Assembly: GCA_002349525.1 (NCBI GenBank)
Contig: DEDL01000035.1
Span: 14,973-78,972 of the forward strand
Length of the DNA stretch: 64,000 bases
Source: Lachnoclostridium sp. UBA2905
Lineage (GTDB): Bacteria > Bacillota > Clostridia > Lachnospirales > Lachnospiraceae
Direction: 5' to 3'
In this document: positions 1-8,372 of the stretch, piece by piece
Layout of the letters: each line of letters starts with the position of its first letter
Numbering within the stretch: the stretch's first letter is position 1
Position numbers and translations under genes: made by a program
Notes under the pieces: model-generated
What the model was told of the DNA's origin: nothing
The model's input: the letters and a program-made list of their open reading frames with translations, nothing else
The model's database searches: none

Positions 1-2205
1 GCACCAACAAAGGCACCAACAAAGGCGCCTGCTGCATCAGAAAAACTTCAGCTTGCAGTTGACAAATGCTTTAATGAAAATCCCCAGGGAGCATCTATTA
101 CAGTGAATGACGATTCATCCATGACTGTAAAATTCACAAAGCAATATGCTGCGGTTGATATATATGTACCTCAAAATTCGGAATATTATAATAAGTGCAA
201 GAGCGTTGTAATAACGTACAAGGTATCAGGTAATGTATATAATAGTGATGGAAAACAGGACAGTAACCTTGGACATGCACTTTATGACAGTGAATGTGTA
301 CCTGAACCATCAGGCTATGCAGATGCTGCAAAAGGAAAGCATGTAGACTGGGGACAGAAGCTTGCAGTAACTGATACATATGTTACAAAGGTATTCAGAG
401 CAGGTGGAGATTATGTTGGAGAATGCGTAAACGGAATTCAGATATTCAATCCACATGAAATGAAGGACGACTCTAACATTACAATAACCATAAAATCAAT
501 AATATTCTATCCAGACGAGAAATCTGATGATTTTGTGCCAGAGGAAGAAGCCCCAACCCAAGCACCAACCAAGGCCCCAGTTGCAACAGATCTTAATGTG
601 GTCTTAAGTAAGAATAATGAATATTCCGCAGTTGCAGCGGACAACATTACATATAGTGATAATAAGGTATCATTTACTGCAAAGGACGATTATGGCGGAG
701 GCGGAATGATATATTATCCTGATGGCAATGGAAAAGCCCTTAATCTTGCTGCATATGACAAAATAATAATCGGAGTATCCTCTGAAAGCAGCAATGTTCC
801 TTTGTCTATTGGAATGTATAAGAACTACCCTGCTAATGTGTGGAGTAATACTGTTTCATTTAACGGAGCATGGGCTAATACTTCTGAAACTGCAAATGAG
901 ATAAAATATGTTGAAATTAATCTTGATAATATTGAAGGTGATGACAGAGAAGGAGACATATACGGAATTGGCGTGAGAATCAGAGGCTGGGAGAGCAGTA
1001 ACAGCTACAAGCTCACCATTCACTCAATAAAATTTGTGGCGGCAGAAGCTGTTCCTGAGCTTACCTCACTTAAGAGCGTGTCAGATCCTGTATTTGGTGT
1101 ACTTGGAACATGCATTAACTATGGACAGATGAAACAGCTTAAAAAAATGAAATATGTTGCTGCTAATTATTCAAGCATTACTCTTGAAAATGAGATGAAG
1201 CCAGATGCAATCTTAAGAAATGGCAACGATCTTGTTACACTTGCAGATGCAAAAAAGAATACTGCAAAATACGTTATTCCGGATAATTATAAAGAGGAAA
1301 AGGTTTGCGGACTTAATTTTGATACAATTGACCAGGTTCTTAAAATTGCCAAAAAATATGGACTTAAGCTGCGTGCACATACACTTGTATGGCATTCACA
1401 GACACCTGAATTTTTCTTCAGGGAGAATTATGATGCTAACGGAAGCTATGTAAGTAAGGAAGTTATGAATGCAAGACTTGAGATGTATATACGAAGCGTT
1501 ATGCATCATGTATATACACTTGATGGTGGCGCCTACAAAGATGTTATATATACCTGGGATGTGGCCAATGAGTACATGCATAACAACGAATATGACCCTG
1601 GCAATGGAAAGACAAATGGTAACTGGTCAGCAGTTTATGGAAACAGAAGTGTTATTAAAAATAAACCTGAATACATCAAGCTTGCATTTAATGTTGCATA
1701 CGACTGTCTTACAGAGTTTGGACTTCAGGGAAAGGTAACTCTTGTGTACAATGATTACAATACATATGATTGTCAGGACAATATAATAGAGATGTTGAAT
1801 TACATCAATGCTGAAAAGAAAATATGTGACGGAGTAGGTATGCAAAGTCATCTTTTGGTTTCATTTCCAGGCGTAACACAGTACCTTAATACTGTTGAGA
1901 AGTTTATTAAGGCGGGCTTACAGGTACAGATTACTGAGCTTGATATAGGAATTGACCCTAAGGATACTAAGCAGACATTTGAAACTCAGGCGCAGTACGT
2001 TGAAAAAATGATGGAAGGACTTATCGACATACAAAACAGAACTGGCGGTATAAAGGGAATTACATTCTGGGGAATGTACGATGCAATATCCTGGAGAGGC
2101 GGATACAGCAGTGAAGGAAACAGCCATCCACTTTTATTTAATGAAAATATGTATGATGTAAAACCTTCATATTACAGTTTTATCAATTCATTTTTAAAAA
2201 AATAA
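1..2205 (+). CDS. Endo-1,4-beta-xylanase, GH10, with two carbohydrate-binding modules (5' end missing)
   Basis: Secreted enzyme that cuts internal beta-1,4 bonds of xylan. The frame is open from base 1, so the N-terminus and signal peptide lie outside the window. In visible-fragment numbering: a Pro/Thr/Lys linker (1-12), a first beta-rich module (about 15-175), a second linker (about 181-197), a second module (about 198-350), then the GH10 catalytic domain (about 355-734). GH10 signatures are ENEMK, HTLVWHSQTP, the acid/base Glu in WDVANE (bases 1570-1572) and the nucleophile Glu in ITELDIG (1936-1938). Both modules end in a strand of the type xTIxSIxF, also seen at the end of the CBM9-like protein at 8.4-10.9 kb; such modules are inferred to bind xylan but their CBM family was not fixed. 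The catalytic domain looks intact. Confidence 0.95.
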   Translation, partial: APTKAPTKAPAASEKLQLAVDKCFNENPQGASITVNDDSSMTVKFTKQYAAVDIYVPQNSEYYNKCKSVVITYKVSGNVYNSDGKQDSNLGHALYDSECVPEPSGYADAAKGKHVDWGQKLAVTDTYVTKVFRAGGDYVGECVNGIQIFNPHEMKDDSNITITIKSIIFYPDEKSDDFVPEEEAPTQAPTKAPVATDLNVVLSKNNEYSAVAADNITYSDNKVSFTAKDDYGGGGMIYYPDGNGKALNLAAYDKIIIGVSSESSNVPLSIGMYKNYPANVWSNTVSFNGAWANTSETANEIKYVEINLDNIEGDDREGDIYGIGVRIRGWESSNSYKLTIHSIKFVAAEAVPELTSLKSVSDPVFGVLGTCINYGQMKQLKKMKYVAANYSSITLENEMKPDAILRNGNDLVTLADAKKNTAKYVIPDNYKEEKVCGLNFDTIDQVLKIAKKYGLKLRAHTLVWHSQTPEFFFRENYDANGSYVSKEVMNARLEMYIRSVMHHVYTLDGGAYKDVIYTWDVANEYMHNNEYDPGNGKTNGNWSAVYGNRSVIKNKPEYIKLAFNVAYDCLTEFGLQGKVTLVYNDYNTYDCQDNIIEMLNYINAEKKICDGVGMQSHLLVSFPGVTQYLNTVEKFIKAGLQVQITELDIGIDPKDTKQTFETQAQYVEKMMEGLIDIQNRTGGIKGITFWGMYDAISWRGGYSSEGNSHPLLFNENMYDVKPSYYSFINSFLKK

Positions 2206-2290
2206 TATATGGGGCAAAGTACCTAAAGATGTTGCATATTTAGCCGAAATAATATATCATTTCAGTGTATGTTAAAAATGGAGGATAATT

Positions 2291-3601
2291 ATGAGTACAT
2301 ATACAACACAGATGGATGCCGCTAGAAAAGGCATTGTAACAAAAGAGATTGAAATTGTAGCAAAAAAAGAAAATATGAGCGTGGATGCCCTTATGAAGCT
2401 TGTAGCTGAAGGTAAGGTGGCAATCTGTGCCAATAAAAATCATAAATGTCTTGATCCTGAAGGTGTGGGAAGCATGCTTAGAACCAAGATTAATGTTAAC
2501 CTTGGTGTATCAAGAGATTGCAAGGATTATGATATTGAGATGCAGAAGGTTATGAGTGCAGTTGAACTTGGAGCAGAGGCTATCATGGATCTTTCAAGCC
2601 ATGGTAATACACAGCCTTTCAGACAGAAGCTTACAAGCGAATGTCCGGCTATGATTGGAACTGTGCCTGTTTATGACAGCGTAATACATTATCAGAGGGA
2701 TCTTGCAACACTTACAGCTAAGGACTTTATTGACGTTGTAAGACTTCATGCTGAGGATGGAGTTGATTTTGTTACACTTCATTGTGGAATTACGAGAAAG
2801 ACAATAGAACAGATTAAGAAGCATAAACGTAAAATGAACATAGTAAGTCGTGGAGGAAGCCTTGTATTTGCATGGATGAGCATGACTGGTGAAGAAAATC
2901 CTTTCTATGAATATTACGATGAAATTCTTGATATATGCGAGAAGCATGACGTAACCATATCTCTTGGTGATGCCTGCCGTCCGGGATGTCTTGCTGATGC
3001 TACAGATGTATGCCAGATAGAAGAGCTTGTACGTCTTGGCGAGCTTACAAAACGTGCATGGGATCACAATGTTCAGGTTATGGTTGAAGGACCGGGACAT
3101 GTGCCACTTGATCAGGTTGCTGCCAATATGAAGGTTCAGCAGACAATATGTATGGGAGCACCTTTCTATGTACTTGGACCACTTGTTACAGATATTGCTC
3201 CAGGTTATGATCATATTACAAGTGCTATTGGTGGAGCTGTTGCAGCCATGAACGGAGCAGCCTTCCTTTGCTATGTTACGCCAGCAGAGCATCTTGCTCT
3301 TCCTAATGTAGATGATGTTAAGCAGGGAATCATTGCATCAAAGATTGCAGCTCATGCAGCAGATATTGCAAAGGGAATTCCAGGTGCAAGAGATATAGAT
3401 GATAAAATGGCAGACGCAAGACGTAACCTTGACTGGGATGCCCAGTATGCCTGCGCACTTGATCCTGAAACAGCAAAAGCTATAAGAGACAGCAGAAGTC
3501 CAGAAGAGGATCACAGTGATACATGTAGTATGTGTGGTAAATTCTGTGCTGTAAGAAGCATGAATAAAGCACTTAATGGAGAGTATATCGATATTCTTTA
3601 A
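2291..3601 (+). CDS. thiC: Phosphomethylpyrimidine synthase ThiC
   Basis: Radical-SAM enzyme that converts aminoimidazole ribotide to HMP phosphate, the pyrimidine half of thiamine; cytosolic. The 436 residues are close to the usual length of the short bacterial form. The C-terminal iron-sulfur motif C-x2-C-x4-C is visible in [13 protein letters not shown], and the conserved [11 protein letters not shown] loop is present. The start follows GGAGG at 2280-2284. The 85-base gap upstream has no CTGAGA-type THI box, and no other thiamine gene is nearby, so regulation by thiamine is not visible here. Confidence 0.97.
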   Translation: MSTYTTQMDAARKGIVTKEIEIVAKKENMSVDALMKLVAEGKVAICANKNHKCLDPEGVGSMLRTKINVNLGVSRDCKDYDIEMQKVMSAVELGAEAIMDLSSHGNTQPFRQKLTSECPAMIGTVPVYDSVIHYQRDLATLTAKDFIDVVRLHAEDGVDFVTLHCGITRKTIEQIKKHKRKMNIVSRGGSLVFAWMSMTGEENPFYEYYDEILDICEKHDVTISLGDACRPGCLADATDVCQIEELVRLGELTKRAWDHNVQVMVEGPGHVPLDQVAANMKVQQTICMGAPFYVLGPLVTDIAPGYDHITSAIGGAVAAMNGAAFLCYVTPAEHLALPNVDDVKQGIIASKIAAHAADIAKGIPGARDIDDKMADARRNLDWDAQYACALDPETAKAIRDSRSPEEDHSDTCSMCGKFCAVRSMNKALNGEYIDIL

Positions 3602-3651
3602 GCGTTCGACCAGAACAATATTAAAGAGTATTATGATAATGGGGAATATAT

Positions 3652-4419
3652 ATGTGTACAATTAAGATGAATTTTTATTCAGAAGTTCTTAAGGGGGATA
3701 CTAATGTAAATGTAATATTGCCAACATTAGATTACAGTAAGGCTCCTTTTAAAACTGTCTACCTTCTTCATGGAGGGGATGGTTCTGCAGATGACTGGCT
3801 TAACTGTTCATCAGCAGCCGAAACGGCCATTGATAATGGAATTGCACTTGTACTTCCAGAAGTCGGTGGGGAAAGCTTTTATTGTGATATGAATGAGGGA
3901 CCGGATTATTTTACCTATATAAGCGAAGAGCTTGTTTCAAAGATGGAGCAGATGTTTCCGCTTTCCAACAAAAAGGAAGACCGCTTTGTTGCCGGACTTT
4001 CAATGGGTGGCTACGGAGCATCTACCTGGGGACTTAGAAAACCGGATATGTTTCAGGCGATAGGTAACTTTTCAGGAGCATCAGACATAGTTAAGCTGTT
4101 TGGAACGCCAGGGGGACCATTTTCAGAGGAAGAACTTAAGGCTAAGGTTAATAGAATATGGGGTGGCATAGATAAGCTTAAGGATAGCGAATATGACACT
4201 ATACATATGCTGAAAGTAGCTGGCAGTAATCCGGAAGGATATCCTGAAATATTTGTTGGTGTTGGCAAGGATGATTTTGTCTACAGTGCCGTTATGGACT
4301 ATATGGATGCAGCCGAAAAATATGGTGTCAGAGTTCACTATGAGGATATGTCGGGTGGCCATGAATGGAAGGTCTGGGATGAAATGTTCAAAAGATTCGT
4401 TACAAGATATTTTAAGTGA
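3652..4419 (+). CDS. Alpha/beta-hydrolase esterase of the tributyrin esterase/esterase D type
   Basis: Cytosolic serine esterase; no signal peptide. The nucleophile elbow GLSMGG places Ser117; a likely acid is Asp207 or Asp208 (VGKDDF) and the base His237 (SGGHEW). The oxyanion-loop sequence LLHGGDG is also present. At 255 residues it fits the EstA/acetyl-esterase group (Pfam Esterase, PF00756). Position after a xylanase and thiC suggests, but does not prove, removal of acetyl or feruloyl groups from imported xylo-oligosaccharides. The start follows GGGG at 3640-3643. Its last codons form the first unit of a 20-23 bp tandem array that continues past the stop. Confidence 0.85.
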   Translation: MCTIKMNFYSEVLKGDTNVNVILPTLDYSKAPFKTVYLLHGGDGSADDWLNCSSAAETAIDNGIALVLPEVGGESFYCDMNEGPDYFTYISEELVSKMEQMFPLSNKKEDRFVAGLSMGGYGASTWGLRKPDMFQAIGNFSGASDIVKLFGTPGGPFSEEELKAKVNRIWGGIDKLKDSEYDTIHMLKVAGSNPEGYPEIFVGVGKDDFVYSAVMDYMDAAEKYGVRVHYEDMSGGHEWKVWDEMFKRFVTRYFK

Positions 4420-4530
4420 TAACAAGATATTTTAAGCAATAATAAGATGTTGTAATTTAGAACAACAGATATTGCAATTTAGAACAATAAGATATTGTAA
4501 TTTAGAACAATTTGATTATAACAATAAAAT
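4402..4530. repeat. Degenerate 20-23 bp tandem array spanning the esterase stop codon
   Basis: About five units, each beginning acaa/ataa followed by gatattt or gatattg. Units at 4402-4421 and 4422-4441 match at 18 of 20 positions; the later ones at 4442, 4462 and 4484 drift and gain 2-3 bases. The first unit encodes the last residues and stop of the esterase, so the array grew out of the end of the coding sequence. Confidence 0.75.
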
Positions 4531-4544
4531 TGTAACAAAATATT

Positions 4545-4580
4545 AAGGCAGTTGACTGAATATCAACTGCCTTTTGTTTT
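4545..4580 (+). terminator. Rho-independent terminator after the esterase
   Basis: Perfect 11 bp stem (aaggcagttga / tcaactgcctt, arms 4545-4555 and 4563-4573) with a 7-base loop, followed by cttttgtttt. It lies between the esterase and the convergent purine genes and could also slow transcription from the minus strand, where the T-run is poorer. Confidence 0.85.
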
Positions 4581-4673
4581 GTGTAGGAAATTATAATAGT
4601 GTACTAGCTTTTACGATAAATAAGGAGTAAAAGCAAGTCTCTTGCAGGGTAAGCCCCCCGGCCTATCCTATGA

Positions 4674-5852
4674 TTAATGATGGAAAAGTCTGATTCCGTT
4701 AAATGCCATTGCAATTCCGTACTTGTCACAGGTCTCTATAACCTGATCATCTCTGATTGAACCACCTGGCTGAACAACATACTTAACGCCACTCTTAACA
4801 CCACGTTCTATACTGTCACCGAATGGGAAGAATGCATCAGAACCAAGAGAAACACCATCCATTTTATCAAGCCATGCACGTTTTTCTTCCTCTGTGAAGA
4901 TTTCAGGCTTAACCTTGAAAATATTCTCCCATGCTCCGTCACGAAGAACATCCATGTACTCTGCTCCGATATAATTCTCAATAGCATTGTCTCTGTCGGC
5001 ACGTTTGATACCGTCAACAAACTGAAGATCAAGAACCTTTGGACACTGACGTAAAAGCCACTTGTCAGCTTTGTCACCTGCAAGTCTTGTACAATGAACT
5101 CTTGACTGCTGTCCGGCACCGATTCCGATTGCCTGTCCATCCTTTACAAAACATACAGAATTTGACTGAGTATATTTAAGTGTGATAAGTGATATAACAA
5201 GATCACGTTTTGCATTGTCTGGAATATCCTTATTCTTAGTAACAACATTTTCTACAACAGAGTTGTCAAGCTTAATATCATTGCGTCCCTGTTCGAAGGT
5301 TACGCCAAATACCTCTTTGTGTTCTGTTGGAGCTGGAACATATGACTCATCGATTTTGATAATAGCATATTTGCCTTTCTTCTTTTCCTTAAGAAGTTCA
5401 AGAGCTTCAGGCTCATAACCTGGAGCAATGATTCCGTCTGAAAATTCCTTTTTAATGATCTTGGCAGTTGCAAGGTCACATACATCTGAAAGAGCAATGA
5501 AGTCACCATATGAAGACATTCTGTCAGCACCACGGGCTCTTGCATATGCACATGCAAGTAAAGAAAGATTCTCAACATCTTCAACAAAATAAACTTTTTT
5601 CATAACATCATCAAGCTCAATACCAACAGCAGCTCCGGCAGGAGATACATGTTTAAATGATGTTGCAGCAGGAAGACCTGTTGCTTCCTTAAGTTCCTTA
5701 ACAAGCTGCCAGCCGTTAAATGCATCTAAAAAATTGATATAACCTGGAGTTCCGTTAAGAACCTCAATTGGAAGGTCACTTCCGTCTGACATATAAATCT
5801 TAGAAGGTTTCTGCTGTGGATTACAGCCATACTTTAAAGCTAATTCTTTCAT
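4674..5852 (-). CDS. purH: AICAR formyltransferase (stand-alone PurH transformylase domain)
   Basis: Transfers a formyl group from 10-formyl-THF to AICAR, giving FAICAR, the ninth step of de novo purine synthesis. Only the transformylase part of PurH is present (392 residues against about 510 for the bifunctional enzyme); the N-terminal methylglyoxal-synthase-like cyclohydrolase domain is absent. The catalytic Lys-His pair lies in SFKHVSPAG (Lys67, His68). The start follows AGGAAA. The upstream gene on the same strand, 48 bases away, is a PurO-type IMP cyclohydrolase that would supply the missing activity, so the pair probably forms an operon. Confidence 0.93.
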   Translation of the reverse strand: MKELALKYGCNPQQKPSKIYMSDGSDLPIEVLNGTPGYINFLDAFNGWQLVKELKEATGLPAATSFKHVSPAGAAVGIELDDVMKKVYFVEDVENLSLLACAYARARGADRMSSYGDFIALSDVCDLATAKIIKKEFSDGIIAPGYEPEALELLKEKKKGKYAIIKIDESYVPAPTEHKEVFGVTFEQGRNDIKLDNSVVENVVTKNKDIPDNAKRDLVISLITLKYTQSNSVCFVKDGQAIGIGAGQQSRVHCTRLAGDKADKWLLRQCPKVLDLQFVDGIKRADRDNAIENYIGAEYMDVLRDGAWENIFKVKPEIFTEEEKRAWLDKMDGVSLGSDAFFPFGDSIERGVKSGVKYVVQPGGSIRDDQVIETCDKYGIAMAFNGIRLFHH

Positions 5853-5900
5853 TATAGTTTTCCTTTCGTATTGTGTTTAATATGTATTGGTAGATTATAA

Positions 5901-6614
5901 TTAATTGTTTTTGTTAACGATTCTTGTTTCATATTTGCCAGTTTCGATGTCGATGTATCTAACAAATAAAGAAACCTTATTGTCTTCATTGAGACTGTTC
6001 CAAAGAAGCCTGGTAGTCTCGTCAATATCATTGCCAACTTCAATTAACTTTGGCTCACCTTCAAAGCTTGGAAGTGGATTGCCGTCGCACATATAAGTGT
6101 GGATGAAACGGCCTTCGCCATTAACTGGATTGTCATAAGTATATGTGTATCTGTCACAGCAGTCAGGATTTCCATTGTTGCTCTTTAAGATAGACATTGC
6201 AAAATCAAATTTATTATTTTCAACATGGAGAACACCTGAAATACGAGGTGTGTAATTAGGTCCGTCTGGTTCAAATTCGCGTGACCTGAGTGACTGTTCA
6301 AATGTCAGTTTATTATCAAGACCTTCGTATACGGTATCTGTCTGATCACCATTGGTAACAATTGTGTCATATCCAAGAACACGGACAGGTGCATAGATAA
6401 TAAGAGATGGATCAGATAATTTGGAAGGGTCGAATGCCTGTGTACGGATTCCTTCACCATCAGTTACGAAAATTCTGTTTCTGCTGTTAACACTTCTTCC
6501 CATAATAAAATAAGCTGTTACAGCATATTTGCCATCCATAGATTTGCCAATTATAATACCACGGCCTGGATAAGCATTGTTCTTAAGTTCATTTTCAATA
6601 TTAAGTTTCTGCAT
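5901..6614 (-). CDS. purO: PurO-type IMP cyclohydrolase
   Basis: Predicted to close FAICAR to IMP, the last step of purine synthesis. The sequence resembles the archaeal PurO family (Pfam IMP_cyclohyd, PF07826), with N-terminal GRGIIIGKS and an internal NGNPDCCDRYTYTYDNP stretch, and is unrelated to the PurH cyclohydrolase domain. The chosen ATG at 6614 stands 8 bases after GGAGG; the longer reading would start at a GTG that overlaps that site and is unlikely. It is directly upstream of the stand-alone AICAR formyltransferase, which fits a two-protein replacement of bifunctional PurH. The family call rests on recall of the family, not on a search. Confidence 0.85.
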   Translation of the reverse strand: MQKLNIENELKNNAYPGRGIIIGKSMDGKYAVTAYFIMGRSVNSRNRIFVTDGEGIRTQAFDPSKLSDPSLIIYAPVRVLGYDTIVTNGDQTDTVYEGLDNKLTFEQSLRSREFEPDGPNYTPRISGVLHVENNKFDFAMSILKSNNGNPDCCDRYTYTYDNPVNGEGRFIHTYMCDGNPLPSFEGEPKLIEVGNDIDETTRLLWNSLNEDNKVSLFVRYIDIETGKYETRIVNKNN

Positions 6615-6752
6615 TTTACAGTCCTCCACTTTTATTTTCTACATAAAATAATACCAACTACCTTAAGTTATTTCAAGTAGCTTATAGATATTTTACGGAT
6701 ATGTTGATATAATAAAAAAAGTAAAAACAAATATATGAAAAGGATGATGGAT

Positions 6753-8135
6753 ATGAATAACAAAAACGCATGGAAAACATATACAGAGGAGGATATAAAC
6801 GGGCTTGAAAGGCTGAACGCTTCTTATCGTAAATTTCTTTCAGACTGTAAAACTGAAAGAGAATGTACGAAAGAGATAATCCGCAGAGCAGAAGAAGCCG
6901 GTTATATTGACCTTGATACTTGTATAAATGAGGGTAAAACCATTAAGAGTGGCGACAAGTTATATGCTGTCAATATGAACAAAAGCGTAGCGCTCTTTAA
7001 CATAGGAAAGAGACCAATCAGCGAAGGGATGAATATAATAGGAGCACATATTGATTCACCAAGACTTGATGTTAAGCAGAACCCACTTTATGAAGAGGGC
7101 GGCATGGCATATCTTGATACACATTATTACGGTGGAATTAAAAAGTACCAGTGGGCCGCGCTTCCCCTTGCAATACATGGCGTTATAGTAAAAAAGGATG
7201 GTACATGTGTTGAAGTATGTGTGGGAGAAGAAGATGATGATCCGGTATTTTGTATAACAGATCTTCTCATTCATCTTTCATCAAAACAGATGGAGAAAAC
7301 CGGTGCTAAGGTAATTGAGGGCGAGCAGCTTGATGTGGTTGTTGGAAGTATTCCATTGAGTGATTCAGAGAAAAACTGCGTTAAGGAAAATGTTCTTAAT
7401 ATTCTTAAGAAGGAATACGATATTGAAGAGGAGGATTTTGTGTCTGCAGAGCTTGAAGTGGTTCCTGCCGGAAAGGCAAGAGAGCTTGGCTTTGACAGAG
7501 GAATGATAATGTCTTACGGACAGGATGACAGAGTATGCGCATTTACTTCTCTTGAGGCACAGCTTAATGTTGAAAATCCTGAAAGAACTACATGCTGTCT
7601 GCTTGTAGATAAGGAAGAAATAGGTTCTGTTGGTGCAACTGGAATGAGGTCTCATTTCTTTGAAAACACTGTTTCTGAGATAATTAATCTTATGGAAGAA
7701 TATTCAGAGCTTAAGGTCAGAAGGTGCCTGAAGAATAGTTATATGCTTTCAACAGACGTTAATGCCGGATATGACCCTATGTTTGCCGAGGTGTTTGACA
7801 GTAAGAATGCATCCTACTGTGGCAACGGTGTAGTATTTAGCAAATATACGGGAAGCCGAGGAAAATCAGGTTCTAATGATGCCAATGCCGAATATATTGC
7901 AAAGATAAGAAATGTAATGGATAACAATAATGTTGTATACCAGACTGCAGAGCTTGGAAAGGTTGATGCAGGCGGCGGCGGAACAATTGCCTATATTCTT
8001 TCTCTTTATGGAATGGAGGTAATTGACTGCGGAGTAGCGGTGCTTAATATGCATGCTCCATGGGAGATTGTAAGCAAGGCAGATGTTTATGAAACTGAAA
8101 AATGTTACAGAGCATTTTTAAGGGAAATGATATGA
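6753..8135 (+). CDS. M18 family aminopeptidase
   Basis: Zinc metallo-aminopeptidase of the aspartyl aminopeptidase clan, cytosolic, taking residues from peptide N-termini. Metal ligands are visible in GAHIDSPRLD (His99, Asp101) and the catalytic/metal Glu pair in DKEEIGSVGATG; a second metal region is STDVNAGYDP, and the C-terminal NMHAPWEI carries a further His. About 460 residues is normal for M18. Several ATGs stand close together (6735, 6744, 6747, 6753); 6753 is preferred because AAAGG sits about 10 bases before it and the family usually begins a few residues before AWK. A tataat hexamer at 6708-6713 may be the -10 box. Confidence 0.92.
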   Translation: MNNKNAWKTYTEEDINGLERLNASYRKFLSDCKTERECTKEIIRRAEEAGYIDLDTCINEGKTIKSGDKLYAVNMNKSVALFNIGKRPISEGMNIIGAHIDSPRLDVKQNPLYEEGGMAYLDTHYYGGIKKYQWAALPLAIHGVIVKKDGTCVEVCVGEEDDDPVFCITDLLIHLSSKQMEKTGAKVIEGEQLDVVVGSIPLSDSEKNCVKENVLNILKKEYDIEEEDFVSAELEVVPAGKARELGFDRGMIMSYGQDDRVCAFTSLEAQLNVENPERTTCCLLVDKEEIGSVGATGMRSHFFENTVSEIINLMEEYSELKVRRCLKNSYMLSTDVNAGYDPMFAEVFDSKNASYCGNGVVFSKYTGSRGKSGSNDANAEYIAKIRNVMDNNNVVYQTAELGKVDAGGGGTIAYILSLYGMEVIDCGVAVLNMHAPWEIVSKADVYETEKCYRAFLREMI

Positions 8136-8263
8136 AATCAAACAATTGAAAAGAATAAGGAGTACGATATTAAATAATAATTAAAATAAAATTATAATAG
8201 AATAACAATTATATAAAATGCTAAAAAATATTAAAAATCGTATTGCGAAAAAACAAAAAAAGG

Positions 8264-8292
8264 TTGCGAAAATCGTATAAATGTGTGATAAT
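8264..8292 (+). promoter_or_regulatory. Probable sigma-A promoter of the CBM9-like protein gene
   Basis: ttgcga at 8264-8269, 17 bases, gataat at 8287-8292. The gap also carries two copies of ttgcgaaaa (8233 and 8264), each next to atcgta, which may be an operator. Transcript start would be near 8299, leaving a leader of about 75 bases. Confidence 0.55.
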
Positions 8293-8372
8293 AAATGCAA
8301 CAGGCAGATGTTCAACACACAATATTTATACGAGCAATCTGCTTACAATTTTTATCTATAGGAGGAAAGGTA

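Noticed and set aside
2206..2290. TPP riboswitch before thiC
   Set aside because: The gap is 85 bases and lacks the conserved CTGAGA and ACCTG cores, so no THI box can fit.
2594..3292. Long minus-strand frame of 232 codons opposite thiC
   Set aside because: It lies wholly inside thiC, has no ribosome site and its translation is unlike any protein; it is a shadow of codon bias.
8295..8372. Upstream in-frame start for the CBM9-like protein
   Set aside because: It would add 26 residues ahead of a clear signal peptide and overlap the promoter, while a perfect AGGAGG stands before 8373.
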